Assembly: GCA_964036045.1 (NCBI GenBank) | Contig: OZ038378.1 | Coordinates: forward strand, 60,499,408-60,563,407 | Length of the DNA stretch: 64,000 nucleotides | Source: Eutreptiella sp. 'Long Island Sound 2002' | Taxonomy: Eukaryota; Euglenozoa; Euglenophyceae; Eutreptiales; Eutreptiaceae | Direction of reading: 5' to 3' | In this document: one piece after another, positions 30,464-43,699 of the stretch | Position numbering within the stretch: the first letter of the stretch is position 1 | Layout: every line of letters starts with the position of its first letter | Position numbers and translations under genes: made by a program | The notes under the pieces: model-generated | What the model saw: the letters and a program-made list of their open reading frames with translations, nothing else | The model's database searches: none | What the model was told of the DNA's origin: nothing

Positions 30464-33400
30464 AGGAGCCCCCACGGGAGTGGGACCTCGGAGGTCTCTC
30501 CTCCGAAAATCAGTGGAATCCGTGAGAAAGCAAAGGCACATCGGGTGCCGAAGAAGGCTCCGGAAGAGCCAAAACCACTGAGTTTCGCCACTCCCAACCC
30601 CTGGAGCGCCCTGCCAAGGGAAGTACATGTGGGTACGGGACATGGCAAGAAGGAAGGAGCGACCACGGAGAGCCCCGTGGACGGACAGGACCAACCCAAG
30701 ATCTACACCATCCGTGACCATACCCTTGAAGTCCTGATGCACCCGGACGTGCTAGAGTTGCATGCCGTGAGAGTCGTCCATACACCTCATGGCGACGAGC
30801 GGCAGTTGCACTTGAAAGTGCGAGTACGGTGCGGACGAGAGGAGAAGGTGGTGGATGTGTTAGTGGATACGGGTGCCCAGGTGAGCCTGGTCCGGAGAGG
30901 GTTGTTCAAGGAGGAACTCCTGCAGCCCAGCCGGAGACCGGTCCGCCTGAAGGTCGCCAACGGAAAGATCATGGACGGCGGCACCCATGAGGCCAGCATC
31001 AGTATGGAATTCTGGGAGCATGAGCGCTTGAACCGCCCTGATCAGGCGAAGAGAAGCACTCTATCCGGGAACTTCTATGTGGCCGACATTACCGATTGGG
31101 ATATGATCATGGGGTATGACTTCATGGTGGCCAACGCCATTGGAGCCCTTCCCCATCGCGCAACGCTGGTCCGGGAGGACGGCGAATGCCTCACATGGCT
31201 GTCCACGGATTATGCGTGCGGGTCATCCCAATGGAATGCTGAGGAAGAAGATCGGATCGTCCGAGCGGTGCAAGCTGTGGGCGCCAAGTCCAGAGGAGAC
31301 CGTGGAGTTCAGCTCACGGAGTATGGAATGGCGCCGCAAGTGTACGCCAGGATGATTCAGACGCTGGGAGCTGAAGCGCCCGAGACGGACGTCTTCGCTT
31401 CCCGGGATGCCCCACTTTTGCGGAAGTGTAGGAGGCATTGGCATCGAGGAGACTCAGCCTGGCACAGGCATTGGGGTATGAAGGAGTGCAGGCCCATGTA
31501 TTGGCATGGCTCCCTGGACAATACCAGACGTACGGTGGAGAAGATCATCGCGGATAGGGCGAAGGGGATCCTGGTCATAACCGACATAGGATCCACCCCA
31601 TGTCCGCTGGAGGGTCTCAAGTCGACGCTGGACTCCATCACCCTGAACGAGATGTCATTCGGGCCAGAGGAGGAGTTGTTCATCGACGCCAAGGGTATAT
31701 CAATGCCCTCCCCGGGTCATGCGTGGGGTACCAAGGCTTTCCTGGTGGATGGGGCGCAAGCCCAGCCCACGGGTGATGAAGCATTCATCCGTACGGTGGA
31801 GGCGGTGCCCATGAAGGTCATGTTTGAGCCCAAGGAGGGGACGGATCAGCCAGCTGATGGCATTGACGTCCTGTCCCACGCCGAGATCGACGACGTCGTC
31901 AACTACATGCAGATGGGGATGCACGACCGTGTGGCAGCCAAGAAGAGGCGAGCCATGGTCACATCTCCGCATTGGTGGGATGACAAGATGTTGGTCACCG
32001 GCAAGTACGAGAAGGATGAGTTCGTGGCGAGGGTCATGGATTACATCGCGGACCAATACGATGGTCCGGTTGGGTCGGACCCACCAACCTGCGGTTTTCC
32101 AAGAGTGGGAACCGGTAGCGACGAGCACCAGCCCGAGGCCGCAAATTTTCGAAGATTGTCGGTGGGAAGCGCGCCCCACAACGATGAAGACGGCATATCG
32201 GACGAGGAGAAGTCGGACTCGGACCCAGAAGAGGCCTATACCGCAGTGCGGTCGGTTGTATCGATACCGAAGCAAGCGGCTGAAGAGGCCCAGGAGAACC
32301 CGAAGGTCGCCGAGCTGAAGGAGAGGTTGATCAAGGCCTATCCGCGGCTATTCAGTGGCGTCGCCAACAAGAACCCCCCAGATCGGGGGAGGTTTGGTAC
32401 AGCGAAGATCAAGCTGAAGCCTAAGCCGAAGATCTATCGTCATCGGGAGTACCAACTTCAGGGCGATCGGGCCGAAGCCATGAAGAAGCTGTTGGCCGAG
32501 TTCATTGAGCGGGGATGGATCGAACCCTCCGACAGTGAATGGGCCAGCCAGGCCTTCATCGTGCCCAAGAAGGAGAAGGGCGAGTGGAGGTTGGTGGTTG
32601 ATTACAGAGGTTTGAACGAGCAGACCGAGCACGACTCGTACTCGCTTCCCCTGATCGACTCCATCCTCCAAAAGCAACAGAAAAAGCGGATTTTCACGGT
32701 GTTGGACCTGAAACACGGTTACCACCAGATGCCGCTACACCCGGACTCCAGGCCCTGCACAGCGATGTCGACGCCGCTGGGGCCCATGCAGCGGAAAGTG
32801 GTGCCTATGGGTGCCAAGAATGGCAACGCCGCTTTCCAGCGCATGATGGAGGACCTACTCGGTCCTGTCCGGGACTGTGCCGACCCCTTCGTGGATGACA
32901 TCATCATTGGGTCCGGCACGGAGAACATGACGGAGGACGAGCTCATCGACGCGCATGAGAAGGATCTGCGCCGAGTGCTCAGCGAGTTGGACAAGCACAA
33001 CATGGTGTGCAAGCCCACCAAAGCCTCACTCTTCGTGAAGGAAGTAGAGTTCGCGGGTCACGTGGTTGGTCACGGGCAACGCCGTCCCATGCCTGGGAAA
33101 CTGGCGTCCCTGCACCACTGGGAGAAGCCCCAAACCATCAGCGAATTCCGATCCTTCATGGGGTTCTGCAACTACTATTCGGGCTACGTCCGGATGTATG
33201 CAGAACTGTCGGGGCCGCTGCACAAGATGCTGCAAGTGGGCAAGTTCGATGGCCGGAAGGGGAGCAAGAAGAAGCTTGCCTGGACCCCTGAGGCTGAGGA
33301 TGCGTTCAACAGCCTGAAGGAGCGACTCCTGGGGCAGTTGGGGCTGTTCCTGGTGGACCCAAACAAGGGATTCGTGCTCCGGACAGACGCCTCGGATTAT

Positions 33401-35531
33401 GCCGTGGGGGCAGTCCTCGAGCACGTCCGGGACGACGGGTCACACGTACCCGTAGCGTTTTGGAGCCGGATCCTGGCCGAGGGCCAACGCCGCACATGGA
33501 CTACGAGGGAGAAGGAGACGTACGCTATTGTTTGTGCGCTCAGGAAGTGGTCTGGCCACATCGGATTGCAACCGGTGGTGGTTTGTACAGACCATCAGTC
33601 CTTGCAGAGCTGGCACAAGGAGCACGTCGACACCCCCTCGGGACCGGCGGCAAGGAGGGCCCGATGGCATGAGATGTTCGCCAAGTTCGACCTCAGCGTC
33701 GTATATGTCCCGGGGAAGGACAACACTGTGGCGGATTGCCTCAGTCGATGGGCCTACCCCGCGGGCAAAGCTTGGATGGACATATCCAGCCATGGGGACG
33801 CCGAGGAAACCGAGGAGGCCAAGCGCATCATCGAGATGGAGAAGGTCATTGAGCAAGAGGGGGTCAAGTGCTTTGTGGTGATGGCGAACCGTACGGACCT
33901 GGCCAAGTTCCGGGGTGCCCGCGTCCAAGCTATTCGAGAGGAAACCCTCGAGCAATGGATGGTGGCCCCTGTAGAGCTAGTCAGGTTGGTGCTCACAGAG
34001 GACTGGTCGGATGACTACGCGGCATCCGAGCACTGGAGCAAGTACTGGAATGCCGTGAGCGCCCCGTCGGACGACGAATGGCCAGAGGGCTTGACCGAGG
34101 ATGGCGACAAGTTGTTCCTCAAGGACAAGCTGCTGGTGCCCGAAAACCGAGTGGAGGAGCTCATTGACCATTGGCACAACGCCCAGCTCATGCACCCTGG
34201 CCGAGACAAGATGCAGCAGGACCTGGAGTGGCGTTTCAAGTTCCCTCCGGGGTACTACGCCATCCTGGATAGGTACTGCAGCGACTGTGCCGTGTGTCGG
34301 GCCACGAAGAGCCCCAACCACTCCACAGCGGGCAACCCGGTGTATACGGCTATACCGGAGGCCCCTATGTGGTCCGTGGCCATGGATGTATTCGCCATGC
34401 CTGAGGTCACCGTGGAAGGAGAGACCTACGACTGTGTCATCCTGGCGGTGGATAGGCACAGTGGGTATATCGTGGCGGTCCCTGGCAAGAAGTCCAAGAA
34501 GAAGGACAAGAAGGACACGCATGGAGTGGGGCTGCAGGCCAAGACTGTCGCTAATGCCATGATCAGGCATTGGTTGACGATTTTCGATGTCCCGGCTGTC
34601 ATCTGCAGTGATCGGGGCAGTCAATTCGTGGGCACGTGGTTCAAGACGATGTGCAAGCACATGGGGCATTCGGCACGCCAAGACCGTGGCGTACCACAGC
34701 CGGTCGAATGGCCGAGCTGAGGTGGCCGGGCGGCAGATGTTCTAGAAGTTCCGCCAGCTGCACATCGACGAACCGGGCCGGAACTGGTACAATTCGCTGT
34801 GGAGAGTGCTCCAAGCGTACCATGACCTTCCGGGACCCACAGGACTGTCGCCCCATCGCATCCTGTTCCTACGGGATCGAGTGTCACGCACTCTCCCGTG
34901 GTTGAACCATGGCAAAGTGGCCCGGGATGCGAACGCAATGATGGCTGAGGCGGACGACACGGCGGCCAAGGTGTGCAAGGCACTTCAGGACCAGCATGAC
35001 AAGAGGTCCAAGTACTTCAAGCAGGGAAAGGTCCAGAAGTATGCTCTCCAAGACACCGTGTGGGTGGAGCGGCACCACAAGGATGTCCTGTCCAGGCATC
35101 GGCAGGCATCTTGGTATGTGCCGGGGGTAATCGTGCGGAAGGTCGGGCAGGACGTGTATGCGGTTCGTGTGGGGGATAACAAGATCCTGGACCGCGACCA
35201 TACCCAGCTTTGTCCTCAAGCACCAGACCCCAGCGGACGTCCCGTCACCTTCGAGTTCACGGCCGGCGATGTGGACTCGGACGACGAGGGTGAGGACGAC
35301 GACTTCACCGCCGAGAGAATCCTGGCGGACAAGCCGGACCCGGGGAGGCCTGGAGGGCGGCTTTATAAAGTCCGTTCGAAGGGATTCGCCGCATCCAGGG
35401 ATTCGTGGGAACCTCCGAGCAGTTTCGTGCCGAGGTATACCACGGTCTGGATGGACTACCTAAAGCAAAAGAATATTTCTTTGGATGTCAAGGACGTGTT
35501 GGTCCATTTGGTTGCTGCTGTAGCACCGTAA
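30464..35531 (+). pseudogene. pol: Element B Pol (protease, RT, RNase H, integrase, chromodomain), one frameshift
   Basis: In frame with gag past the UAG at 30461-30463. Counting from codon 30545: aspartic protease VLVDTGAQVSL (D108); reverse transcriptase with YRGLNEQT, VLDLKHGYHQMPL and catalytic FVDD (D784, D785); RNase H FVLRTDASDYAVGAVLE and TDHQSLQSWHK; integrase zinc region (HxxxH...CSDCAVC), D1281 and D1356. Near 34660-34700 the frame shifts by one, and a TAG follows at 34743. The remainder (NGRAEVAGRQ with the third integrase acid, then 34806-35531) lies in the other frame. It ends in a chromodomain (AERILADKPDP...YKVRSKGF...SWEPPSSF). Chromodomains steer integration to modified chromatin. 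Defective copy. Confidence 0.88.
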
Positions 35532-35913
35532 TGGATCCCCCCTTGGCATTTTGTTTGTTTCTGTGCTTGGGGAGACGGGTGAGGGCGTTCATCCGGGGAT
35601 GTTTCGGCCTTGATTGGCCATCTACCCCCTTCACCCGATCTCCACATATATATTTCATTGTGGTATACTTATTTAGGTCGACCGACGACGTTTTTCTATC
35701 TTTGATCCCCTTGGTCCATGTTGTAGATCAAGAGGAGACCGGATATGGCGTAGGGCGCTGAGTATCAGTGTCCTCACCCCTCCCTTGGGGCATGGGGGAC
35801 GCCTACGACGTGTGTGGGGCCTCCATGTGTCCTTGGGACATGGAGGGGGGGGTTGGAGCCCATTGGGGTCCTCCCGTCCTCTCTTCAATGACTTCCGAGC
35901 GGTAACAACGCTC
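35532..35913 (+). other. Element B 3' untranslated region
   Basis: Non-coding sequence between the pol stop and the polypurine tract; nothing further recognised. Confidence 0.6.
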
Positions 35914-35925
35914 TGAGAAGGGAGG
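35914..35925 (+). other. Element B polypurine tract
   Basis: A purine run, GAGAAGGGAGG, directly before the TG of the 3' LTR. Confidence 0.85.
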
Positions 35926-36110
35926 TGAAGCCAGTTCGGACCCCCGTGGCCATCTGGGGGTCACTTGGGGTGTGTATCTATGTGCCGGCAAGCCGCCATT
36001 GGCTGATATCATACTCTCCCATCCACCTGACCTAACCCGATGTGATAGTGTGATAGGTTTGGCCATACCGGCTATGAGCGGCCATATTCAGTACCGAGGC
36101 GCCACCAGCG

Positions 36111-36152
36111 GAGATTTATATATCGGAATATCAGGAATCAACAGGGTTTTAT
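36111..36152 (+). promoter_or_regulatory. Candidate LTR core promoter block, element B
   Basis: A TATA-like TTATATATC followed by TCAGGAATCAACAGGGTTTT, conserved with element A LTRs although the rest of the LTRs has diverged. Promoter role inferred. Confidence 0.35.
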
Positions 36153-36370
36153 TATCATGATGTTTCCGCAATTTTTCAGCCTTTCGTTCTGATGGTCAAT
36201 GTATCGGCGACCGTCAGTTGGCTCGCGATTTTGCGTTAACCGATTGGTTAACTGTTATTTCCAGATATTTTGGCGGATACTCCGTTGAAGGGTCAGATTT
36301 CATCAGCAAAGGGTTCGTTGCTTCCGCAATTTTCTAAATAAGCACTCGACATTTTATTCTGAATTTTTCG

Positions 36371-36404
36371 CGATGTCGAAATCGGATTTTCGACTTCGAC
36401 ATCG
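36371..36404 (+). other. Conserved LTR hairpin, element B 3' LTR
   Basis: Same CGATGTCGAA/TTCGACATCG stem as the 5' LTR. Confidence 0.65.
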
Positions 36405-38283
36405 CCGCACTTGATTTGGACTTCTTCGAGTGGTCATACTCCTTTCCCTATGCCCGAATCAGGTTTCCCTTATACTTGCCACCCATTTGACTTGGAGATA
36501 TAAGGGAAACAAAAGTGAATCGTGGGACCACTTTGAAGGACCATATCTACGCGCGAGTGTGAGGAAAGAGAATAAGGAAGGTTGGGTTGCAAACGCCTTG
36601 GTCTCAACTTAATTTAGGAAGCATCAAACGCCTTTGGTGTGTACACATGCCCGATATAGCAAGGGATAATGGTCAAGAGGGTATGAAGTGATATAGAACT
36701 CTTGGACCGTGCAACCGAACATTTTATTGTGACTTTCGAGTGTACCGCATGAGTGTTGGGGTTGCATAGCAACTTTCCTTGGGTTCCTACGTATTTTTAA
36801 CGTGAAGTTATGTCAATGGAGGGACATGGCATATCATGGTGGGAGCCATATTTTGAGGGTATGTGTTGTATGCATGGTATATGTTTGATATGCTCACGCC
36901 CATGTTATATATCTTCGTGTGGCCGAAGAGATGGGGAGCCATACGTGACAAGGGCTTTGCCCATGTCCCAATTGTGGAATTCAAAGCGCTAGACCAAGTC
37001 TACCGCGTATGTATTGCTCATGGTATGTTTGACAAAGAGATCCATGGGTGCACTCCCATTTTCATGGGGCATGTAGATATTAGTGGCGAAGGTATCTCCA
37101 TGCGCGCGATTGGGGATCCAAATTGGGGAATTGTTGGCAAATGGTTCCAATCATTTGTGTATTGAACCATGAGCGGAGATCATGGGTGGTCATAGAGATA
37201 TACTATCATGACAACTTTGTATTTGGTCATATTTTCATGTTTTTGACCTCAATTTTTGCTCATTTTTGCGTTTTGTGTACTTACCTGGTCAGCAAACAGC
37301 AAGAAGCCTATGGAGAGTCGAACCATGGTATGTTGTTCATATGTTGGCATATGCTTTGGAGTTGAACACCACCATATGCCGGATCGCGTACTCCATTTGG
37401 CTTGGCGCACGAAGGATCACAAGAATTGGTCTCAAGATCATGGGCTGACTTGGGCAGTGCGTGGCGCCCATATCCCAAGGGGTTTCGAGGGTAAAGTGGG
37501 GATGTACATGGGCATTGACCTGCGGTCTATATCCTCCATGAATATTAGACTTCGATTCCATGCATGCTTTGAGCCTTCGGATAAGTGGTAACTTCAATTT
37601 TGAGCATATATGTGATATATGGCCAATATGGTGTGAATTGGCAGTTTTTTGGCATGTTATGAGTTCAAACTCATAGGTCATTTCTCTAAGCCCATTCGGT
37701 TCCAAGTCCAACCAAGGTTATGTCAGGGTAGGGCATGGTCCTGAGTGCCACTCTAGGCCATGACACGCCACCTCCCCTATTGGGCTAGGATTTAGAGGCT
37801 TGGGAGTGAACACATTTTTGGAGTTTATGTAATGACTTTTGACATGTGGCATTTAACCATCTTATTGGACTGGGTTCAGGGCATCATGTTGGTGAGACAA
37901 GGGAAGGTCTTGAGTCCAGGGAATGAGGGGTCTATGGCTGTGATTGTATAAGTTTCCATCTTTCCCCAACTTTGCTTTATTTGTGTTCATATGCCAATTT
38001 CAGGGCTTTCTTCCTTGGTGCAATTCTTGTACATGCCCGCCATCGTGAGACCATCGATGTGCTGAACGGAAGCCCGCAGCCTGATTTGGATTGTGAATTG
38101 GGTTATTGCTATACTTGTGGGATCTGGTTGCTGTTCAGGGTTGAAGGAGGATTACATTTTCTATATTTTTGGATTTGGACCCTGGATTTTGAGGATTTTG
38201 AGAAATGCAATCGTTGATCCGGTGCAAGTCAGCAGGGGTGACAGGCGGAAGGGGCACAGCGGGGGCCGGTCCTGGTAGGGACC

Positions 38284-38797
38284 ACGGCGACTCAAGGCGC
38301 CATCGTATTACGATTCGCATCCCTCGGGGGGAAAGACAGTCCATTCCTCAGTGATGGGCTGACAACACTTGACATACAGACGCACATATCCTGGAGGGAA
38401 GAAAAACAAGCGATAGATGGGGTAATAGGCGTGTAAACACACTCTGGATAGAGCGCCAAACCACGCCCCGGTTAGGATAAGGCAATGCAGGAGGGTGGAG
38501 AGGAAAACGCCTGAGTTCAGGCCATATATAGTCTCGAGACACACGTCGACTGGTCTGGATCCCGCAAGTGCCATTAGACCAGACCACACACCAAAAATTC
38601 GCAATGCCGATGACAGCGGCATCCGTTGCGCAACGTCGTATGGGCTTCAAGGCCCCAAGAGCTCAGAAATATGAAGGTCAGTCGCCCTACCTGGTTTCCA
38701 AAGGATTCAGCAGGGGGGGAGTGACGAATAGAAGAAGAGAGGGGCCATCCTCCTCTGGATTCAGCAGGGGGGGGTATATGGCCACTCTGATGGCAGG
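38284..38797 (-). other. Element A 3' untranslated part, right of nested element B
   Basis: Lies between the element A pol stop and element B. It has a repeated GATTCAGCAGGGGGG motif (38705 and 38759). No coding support. Confidence 0.6.
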
Positions 38798-41700
38798 TCA
38801 CCGGAAGATGGTGAGTGCTGCCAAGTCCGAGACATGGATCTTGGTCTTGTGCTTGCGGATGTACTCCATGAAGGGAGTATTGACCCGCGGCACGAACGAG
38901 GAGACGGGTTCCCAGGTGTCGTGGGACGGCCCATAGCCTCGCCAACGAACCTTGAACTCCAGGCCTCCTAGTTCCGAGGCTTTCGGACGCTGAGCAAGGA
39001 TCTTCTCGACTGTATAGTCGTCCTGCTCAGCATAGTCGTCGTCCGAATCAGCCTCATGTGCGGCATAGTTCAGGGACACATGTTGGCCACGGAGGTCGGG
39101 CTCCCGCACACGGAGTTGACTCTCGTGGCGCTCCCGGAACTGTCCGTGACCCACCTTGATGCGGTAGGTGTCCTCACCAATACTGCGGACCACCTCGCCG
39201 GGTGTGAACCAGGTCTTGGTGCGGTGGGTGCCCATGGGGCGGGGTCTGATCACCCACACCGGGTCTCCCACCCTGAACTTTTGCGCTGCCGAGCTGGGGG
39301 CGGACTTCTGACGCTCAGCATGCTCCTTCTCGAGCTGCTGGCAGATGTCCCGCGCCGTTTGCTCTTGCCGCGCGAAGAATTCCTTGGCATCCATAGCCAT
39401 GCCATCACCAGACAAGGGAAGTCCCCTACCCAAGGGGTCCCTGCCGAACAGAATCTGGTGAGGGGACAAACCGCCCGGAGTGGGGGTGTCATGATGGGCC
39501 TTCAGAGCAGGCCACATCTCCTCAAACCAGTTCCGACGTGGATTGGTGATGTGGATCTTGCGCAGCTTCTCGAACAGCTGCCGTCCAGCCACTTCAGCAC
39601 GGCCGTTAGACCGGCTGAGATAGGCGACGCTCCTGGCGTGACGTATTCCCATGAGGGAACACATAGCCTTGAACCAGCCACCAGTAAACTGGGGCCCTCG
39701 GTCACTGCAAATGGTGCGGGGCATGTCGAAGACGGTCAGCCAATGACGAATCATCATGACTGCCACTTCCTTGGCAAGCAACCCCTTTTTGCGTGCCGGA
39801 ACAGCTACAACGTAGCCGCTGTGGCGGTCCACACAGAGAACCACACAGTCAAAGGTCTCCTTGCCAATGTGCACTTCGGGCATGGAGAAGACGTCCATGG
39901 CCACGCTCTCCATGGGCTGGTCAGGATCCGGGGTCCATTGGGCTTCCCCCTTGACGTTCCGGTTATCGGGATTGCAGGCCTGGCAGACCGAACAACCCTT
40001 CCTGACCTTCTTGATGGCGGTGTAGAGAACGATATGGTCGATCTCGAACCGGCGCTGCATGTCAAGGGCTTGCTTCTTGACCCCTGGGTGCAGCATGTGG
40101 TGGTGCCAAGCTTCACAAAGCTCGAGCACCCGGGACCCCGGTACTAGCAGCTTACCATTCCGGTAGAGCTTGCCATCTTCCTCGGTCAGCCCCTTTGGCC
40201 ACTTCTGCCCGTCGTCAGGGTCGGTCACAGCCCTATACTCGGCCGCAAAGGCCTCAGACTTGGCGTAATCGTCGGTCCAGTCGTCCTGGAGGCAAGACTC
40301 TGGGAAGAGGTGCTTGTCGGACTCAGCTCCCTCAGGGGCGAGTACTCTGACCGCTCTGCTCACCCTCGTTGCGAGGGGGGCATCTGCAGCCATGACGACG
40401 AAGCATTTTACACCCTCCTCCTCCATCAGGCGCTCCATCTCAATGATCCTCTTGGCTTCAGCGGTCTCAGCCTCATCGCCATGGGCAGACACGTCTGTCA
40501 TGCCCTTGCTGGCAGGATAGGCCCACCTACTGAGACAGTCCGCCACGGTGTTATCCATTCCAGGAATATACACAACCGTAAGGTCGAACTTGGCCAAGGT
40601 CTCATGCCATCTTGCCCGTCGGGAGGCGGGACCAGAGGGGGTTTCCACGTGCTCCTTGTGCCACGACTGCAGACTCTGATGGTCGGTGCAGACAGCGACG
40701 GGATGGAGGGCTATGTACCCAGCCCATTTCCTGAGAGGCATGACTATGGCATACGCCTCCTTCTCACGGGGCGTCCACGTCCGTCTCTGGCCTTCCGCCA
40801 GGACTCGGCTCCAGAAGGCCACGGGCACGTGCCTCCCGTCGTCAAGCACTTGCTCCAAGACAGCACCAACGGCGTAGTCGGAAGCGTCGGTGCGCAGGAC
40901 GAACCCTCGGTCGGAATCCACGAGGTGCAGACCCACTGCGGATAGCAGCGCCTGCTTCATCCCCTCAAAGGCACGGTCGGACTCAGCATCCCAGACCAGA
41001 GCCTTCTTGGACCCCTTCTTGGTCTCCTCTCGGTTGCCCTTGAGCATGGTCGTCATGGGGGCTGCATACTCGGCATACATTTTGATATACCCCGAGTAGT
41101 AATTGCAGAACCCCAGATACGCCCGTAGCTCAGAGACCGTTTTGGGCTTTTCCCAGTGCTCAATCGCAGCCACCTTGCCAGGTATGGGCTTTCGCTGCCC
41201 GTTCCCGACTACGTGGCCAGCGAAGACCACCTCGCTTACCGCAATGGTGGCCTTGTCACTGCTGCCCGTGAGTTTGTGCCGAACCAGGAGGTCCAGCACT
41301 CGAGTGACGTCCCTCGCATGTGCCTCCAGGAGCTCCTCGTAGCTCATACTGGGGTCCCCGGACGCGATGATGACGTCGTCCACGAAGGGGTCCGCACAGT
41401 CACGCACCGGCTCAAGCAGGTTCTCCAGCATCCGCTGAAAAGCTGCATTGCCGTTGGTAACGCCCATCGGCATGACCTTCCACTGGAGAGGTCCAAGTGG
41501 AGTGCTCATGGCTGTGCAGGCACGGGACTCTTCGGCGAGAGGCATCTGATGATAACCATGTTTCGGGTCAAGCACCGTGAAGATCCTCCGCCGGTGTTGT
41601 TTTTGCAGCATGTCCTCAATGAGGGGTAGCGTATAGCTGTCGTGCTGCGTTTGGGCGTTCAGGCCGCGGTAGTCGACCACGAGCCGCCACTCACCGGCGA

Positions 41701-43699
41701 CCTTCTTGGGGACAACGAAGCACGGAGAGGCCCATTCGGAGTGGCACGGCTCGAGCCAGCCTCTCTGGATGAAGTCACGGAGGATCTTCTCCATGGCATC
41801 TTTCCTCTCGCCCCTCAGGGCAAACTACCGGTGACGATACACACGGGGGTCCTGCTTCAGTCGTATCTTGGCCTCGCCATACGGTCCACGCAACGGTGGG
41901 GGAAACACAGGTTTTCCGCTGAAGAAGGTCTCGCCATACTTCTGCTTCAACCTGGCCCTCAATGCCTGGATCTTGGGGCAATCATTGGACTCCGCCTTGG
42001 CTTCTCCGGGCACCTGGACCACAGAGCTTACTTGAGGGGTTGCGACCCCGCTCGGCTTCAGCTCAGGCGGTCTTCCCAGGTGGCCCAAAGGCTCGTCCTG
42101 GCTGGACATGTGATCCAGCACCCTCTGAACGAAGGTGTTCCCATCGTAGGAACCAGAGACGATTGAGTCCACTTCCCACCAGGCTTTGTCCTGGCCTTTG
42201 CCCTCACGCTGGGTTCCCCAGTCGTGAAAGGGCTGATCCATATACCCCTGAACCAGATCCAACTCCTCTTCAGTGAGGGGGTCTTCCGATTCTCCGATGT
42301 CAACAGGGGGAACCGCAAAGCATTGCCGCCAGGGCTCTGCTATGATACGGTTGACACGCACGAAGTCCGTGGCGTCGGCCTGATCAAGGCCCCCATCCAC
42401 ATAGTGGAATTCCGTTGGCCATCTCTGGGGTGGCATGGGCTGTCCCTTAGCGTCCTGATAGACAGTCTCTCCAGCCGGTAGGACGACCTTGTTTAAGGTC
42501 ATGTTGGTCAATCAGGCTACCCAATGTCGGGTACTTTCCTCCTCGGTGCATCCCATAGGAACAACCAGCACTGCCTTGGAGCGGTCCTTGCGAATCTTCG
42601 CTATCGCTCTTGGAATGTCCCATCGAGGGCAATGGATCCACATCAAGCCCTGATGCGGACCCCAGTGCTTCTTCCACGCGGAGTCCTGTGCGCTCCAGTA
42701 CTTCTCACACACCCGAAGATGGGCGGAGGTTCCTGATGAGAACGCATCCAGGGCCAGATCCGAAGCTCCCAAGTCCGCGACAACTCGGCTCGCCACTTCC
42801 GGCATTACGCCGTACTCCTGGTTTGCAGGACCAGTTGGCTCAGTGTCCAGTGCGGCCACTTTGAGCTGATTGCGTTCGGGGTGGATCCATTGGCATTCCA
42901 CATGGTGCTCAGGTGACGAAAGCCACGAGAGTTGGTAGTCCTAGTACAGGGTCATGGAGGCCTGGGCCGGGAGAACGCCGGAGTCCGTCTCCATCATGAA
43001 GTCGTACCCGACGATCATGTCCCAGTCCATCTCGGCCTCGTAGAAGCGACCGTGCAGGAGAATTTCCTTGCCAAGGTCTGGGCGGCTCAGCTCATGATGG
43101 TTCAGGAACTGCAGCCCAATGGCCGCTTCCTTCGTGCCTCCCACCATGTACTGGCCGTTCGCCCCCTTCAGCCTGACAGGTTTCCGACTGTCGGTCAGAC
43201 ACTCTGGTGGAAGTAGGCCAGCCTTGACCAAGCTGACTTGAGCTCCCGTGTCGACCAACACGTCGAAAACCTTTTCCACTTCCCTGCACAAGGCACGGAC
43301 CTTAAGATGCAACTGCCGCTCGCGACCAACACGGCGCACGGCGTGCAAACTCAGGATCCACGGCCGTTCCAGAAGCTCAACAAGCGACTGGTGCAGGTCG
43401 TGGACAATGGGCTCAGGCTGCCCATCTGCAGCATCCAGCTGCGGTCCGGGTGATCCTCCGATACTCTCGGATAGATCTTGAAGTACATCAAACACATTCT
43501 TGGTCGCGAAGGACGGACGGGTGCAAGGGTTCGTGCCTTCACTTGCCCCCACCCCGCCTCCGCGACTGGGTGCCAGACCGGGCCTTCCGCCCGCGGCAGT
43601 CCCCTTGTGCTTATCGACTCCCAACTGGGATGGTTCGGCGCTTCCCACGTCACCATCCTGCGACCGCCCTAGCTGGGGCCCTTGGCTGCAGGGGCTCCG
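38798..43699 (-). pseudogene. pol: Element A Pol (protease, RT, RNase H, integrase, chromodomain) with three nonsense codons
   Basis: One frame runs from the gag UAG at 43700-43702 to 38798, broken by TAG at 42941-42943, TGA at 42512-42514 and TAG at 41825-41827. Domains in minus-strand order: aspartic protease VLVDTGAQVSL (about 43250); reverse transcriptase with YRGLNAQTQHDSY and FVDD (D139-D140 of the segment starting 41794); RNase H VLRTDASDYAVGAVLEQ; integrase zinc finger (HHHMLHPG...CSVCQAC); D698 (CSDRGPQF) and E734 (NGRAEVAG), a D-35-E spacing. The chromodomain is YTVEKILAQRP...FKVRWRGY...TWEPVSSFV. At least the 41825 and 42512 stops are one C-to-T step from sense codons (CAG, CGA), as expected after methylcytosine decay. 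The enzyme domains themselves look intact. Confidence 0.88.

Larger units (their letters stand above)
25073..38283 (+). mobile_element. Element B: Ty3/gypsy chromodomain retrotransposon nested in element A
   Basis: Complete structure: 5' LTR 25073-27431, primer binding site 27439, gag, UAG, pol, polypurine tract, 3' LTR 35926-38283. LTR lengths agree within one base (2,359 and 2,358). 25561-25860 against the matching 3' LTR stretch shows 3 mismatches in 300, so B is younger than A, as nesting requires. Pol has a frameshift and one nonsense codon in integrase, so this copy is not autonomous. Confidence 0.94.
35926..38283 (+). repeat. Element B 3' LTR
   Basis: Near-identical partner of 25073-27431. 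Contains TTTATATATCGG (about 36114-36126) as a TATA candidate, a GTTAACC/GGTTAAC palindrome (about 36235), and the conserved hairpin at 36371-36404. Confidence 0.94.
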
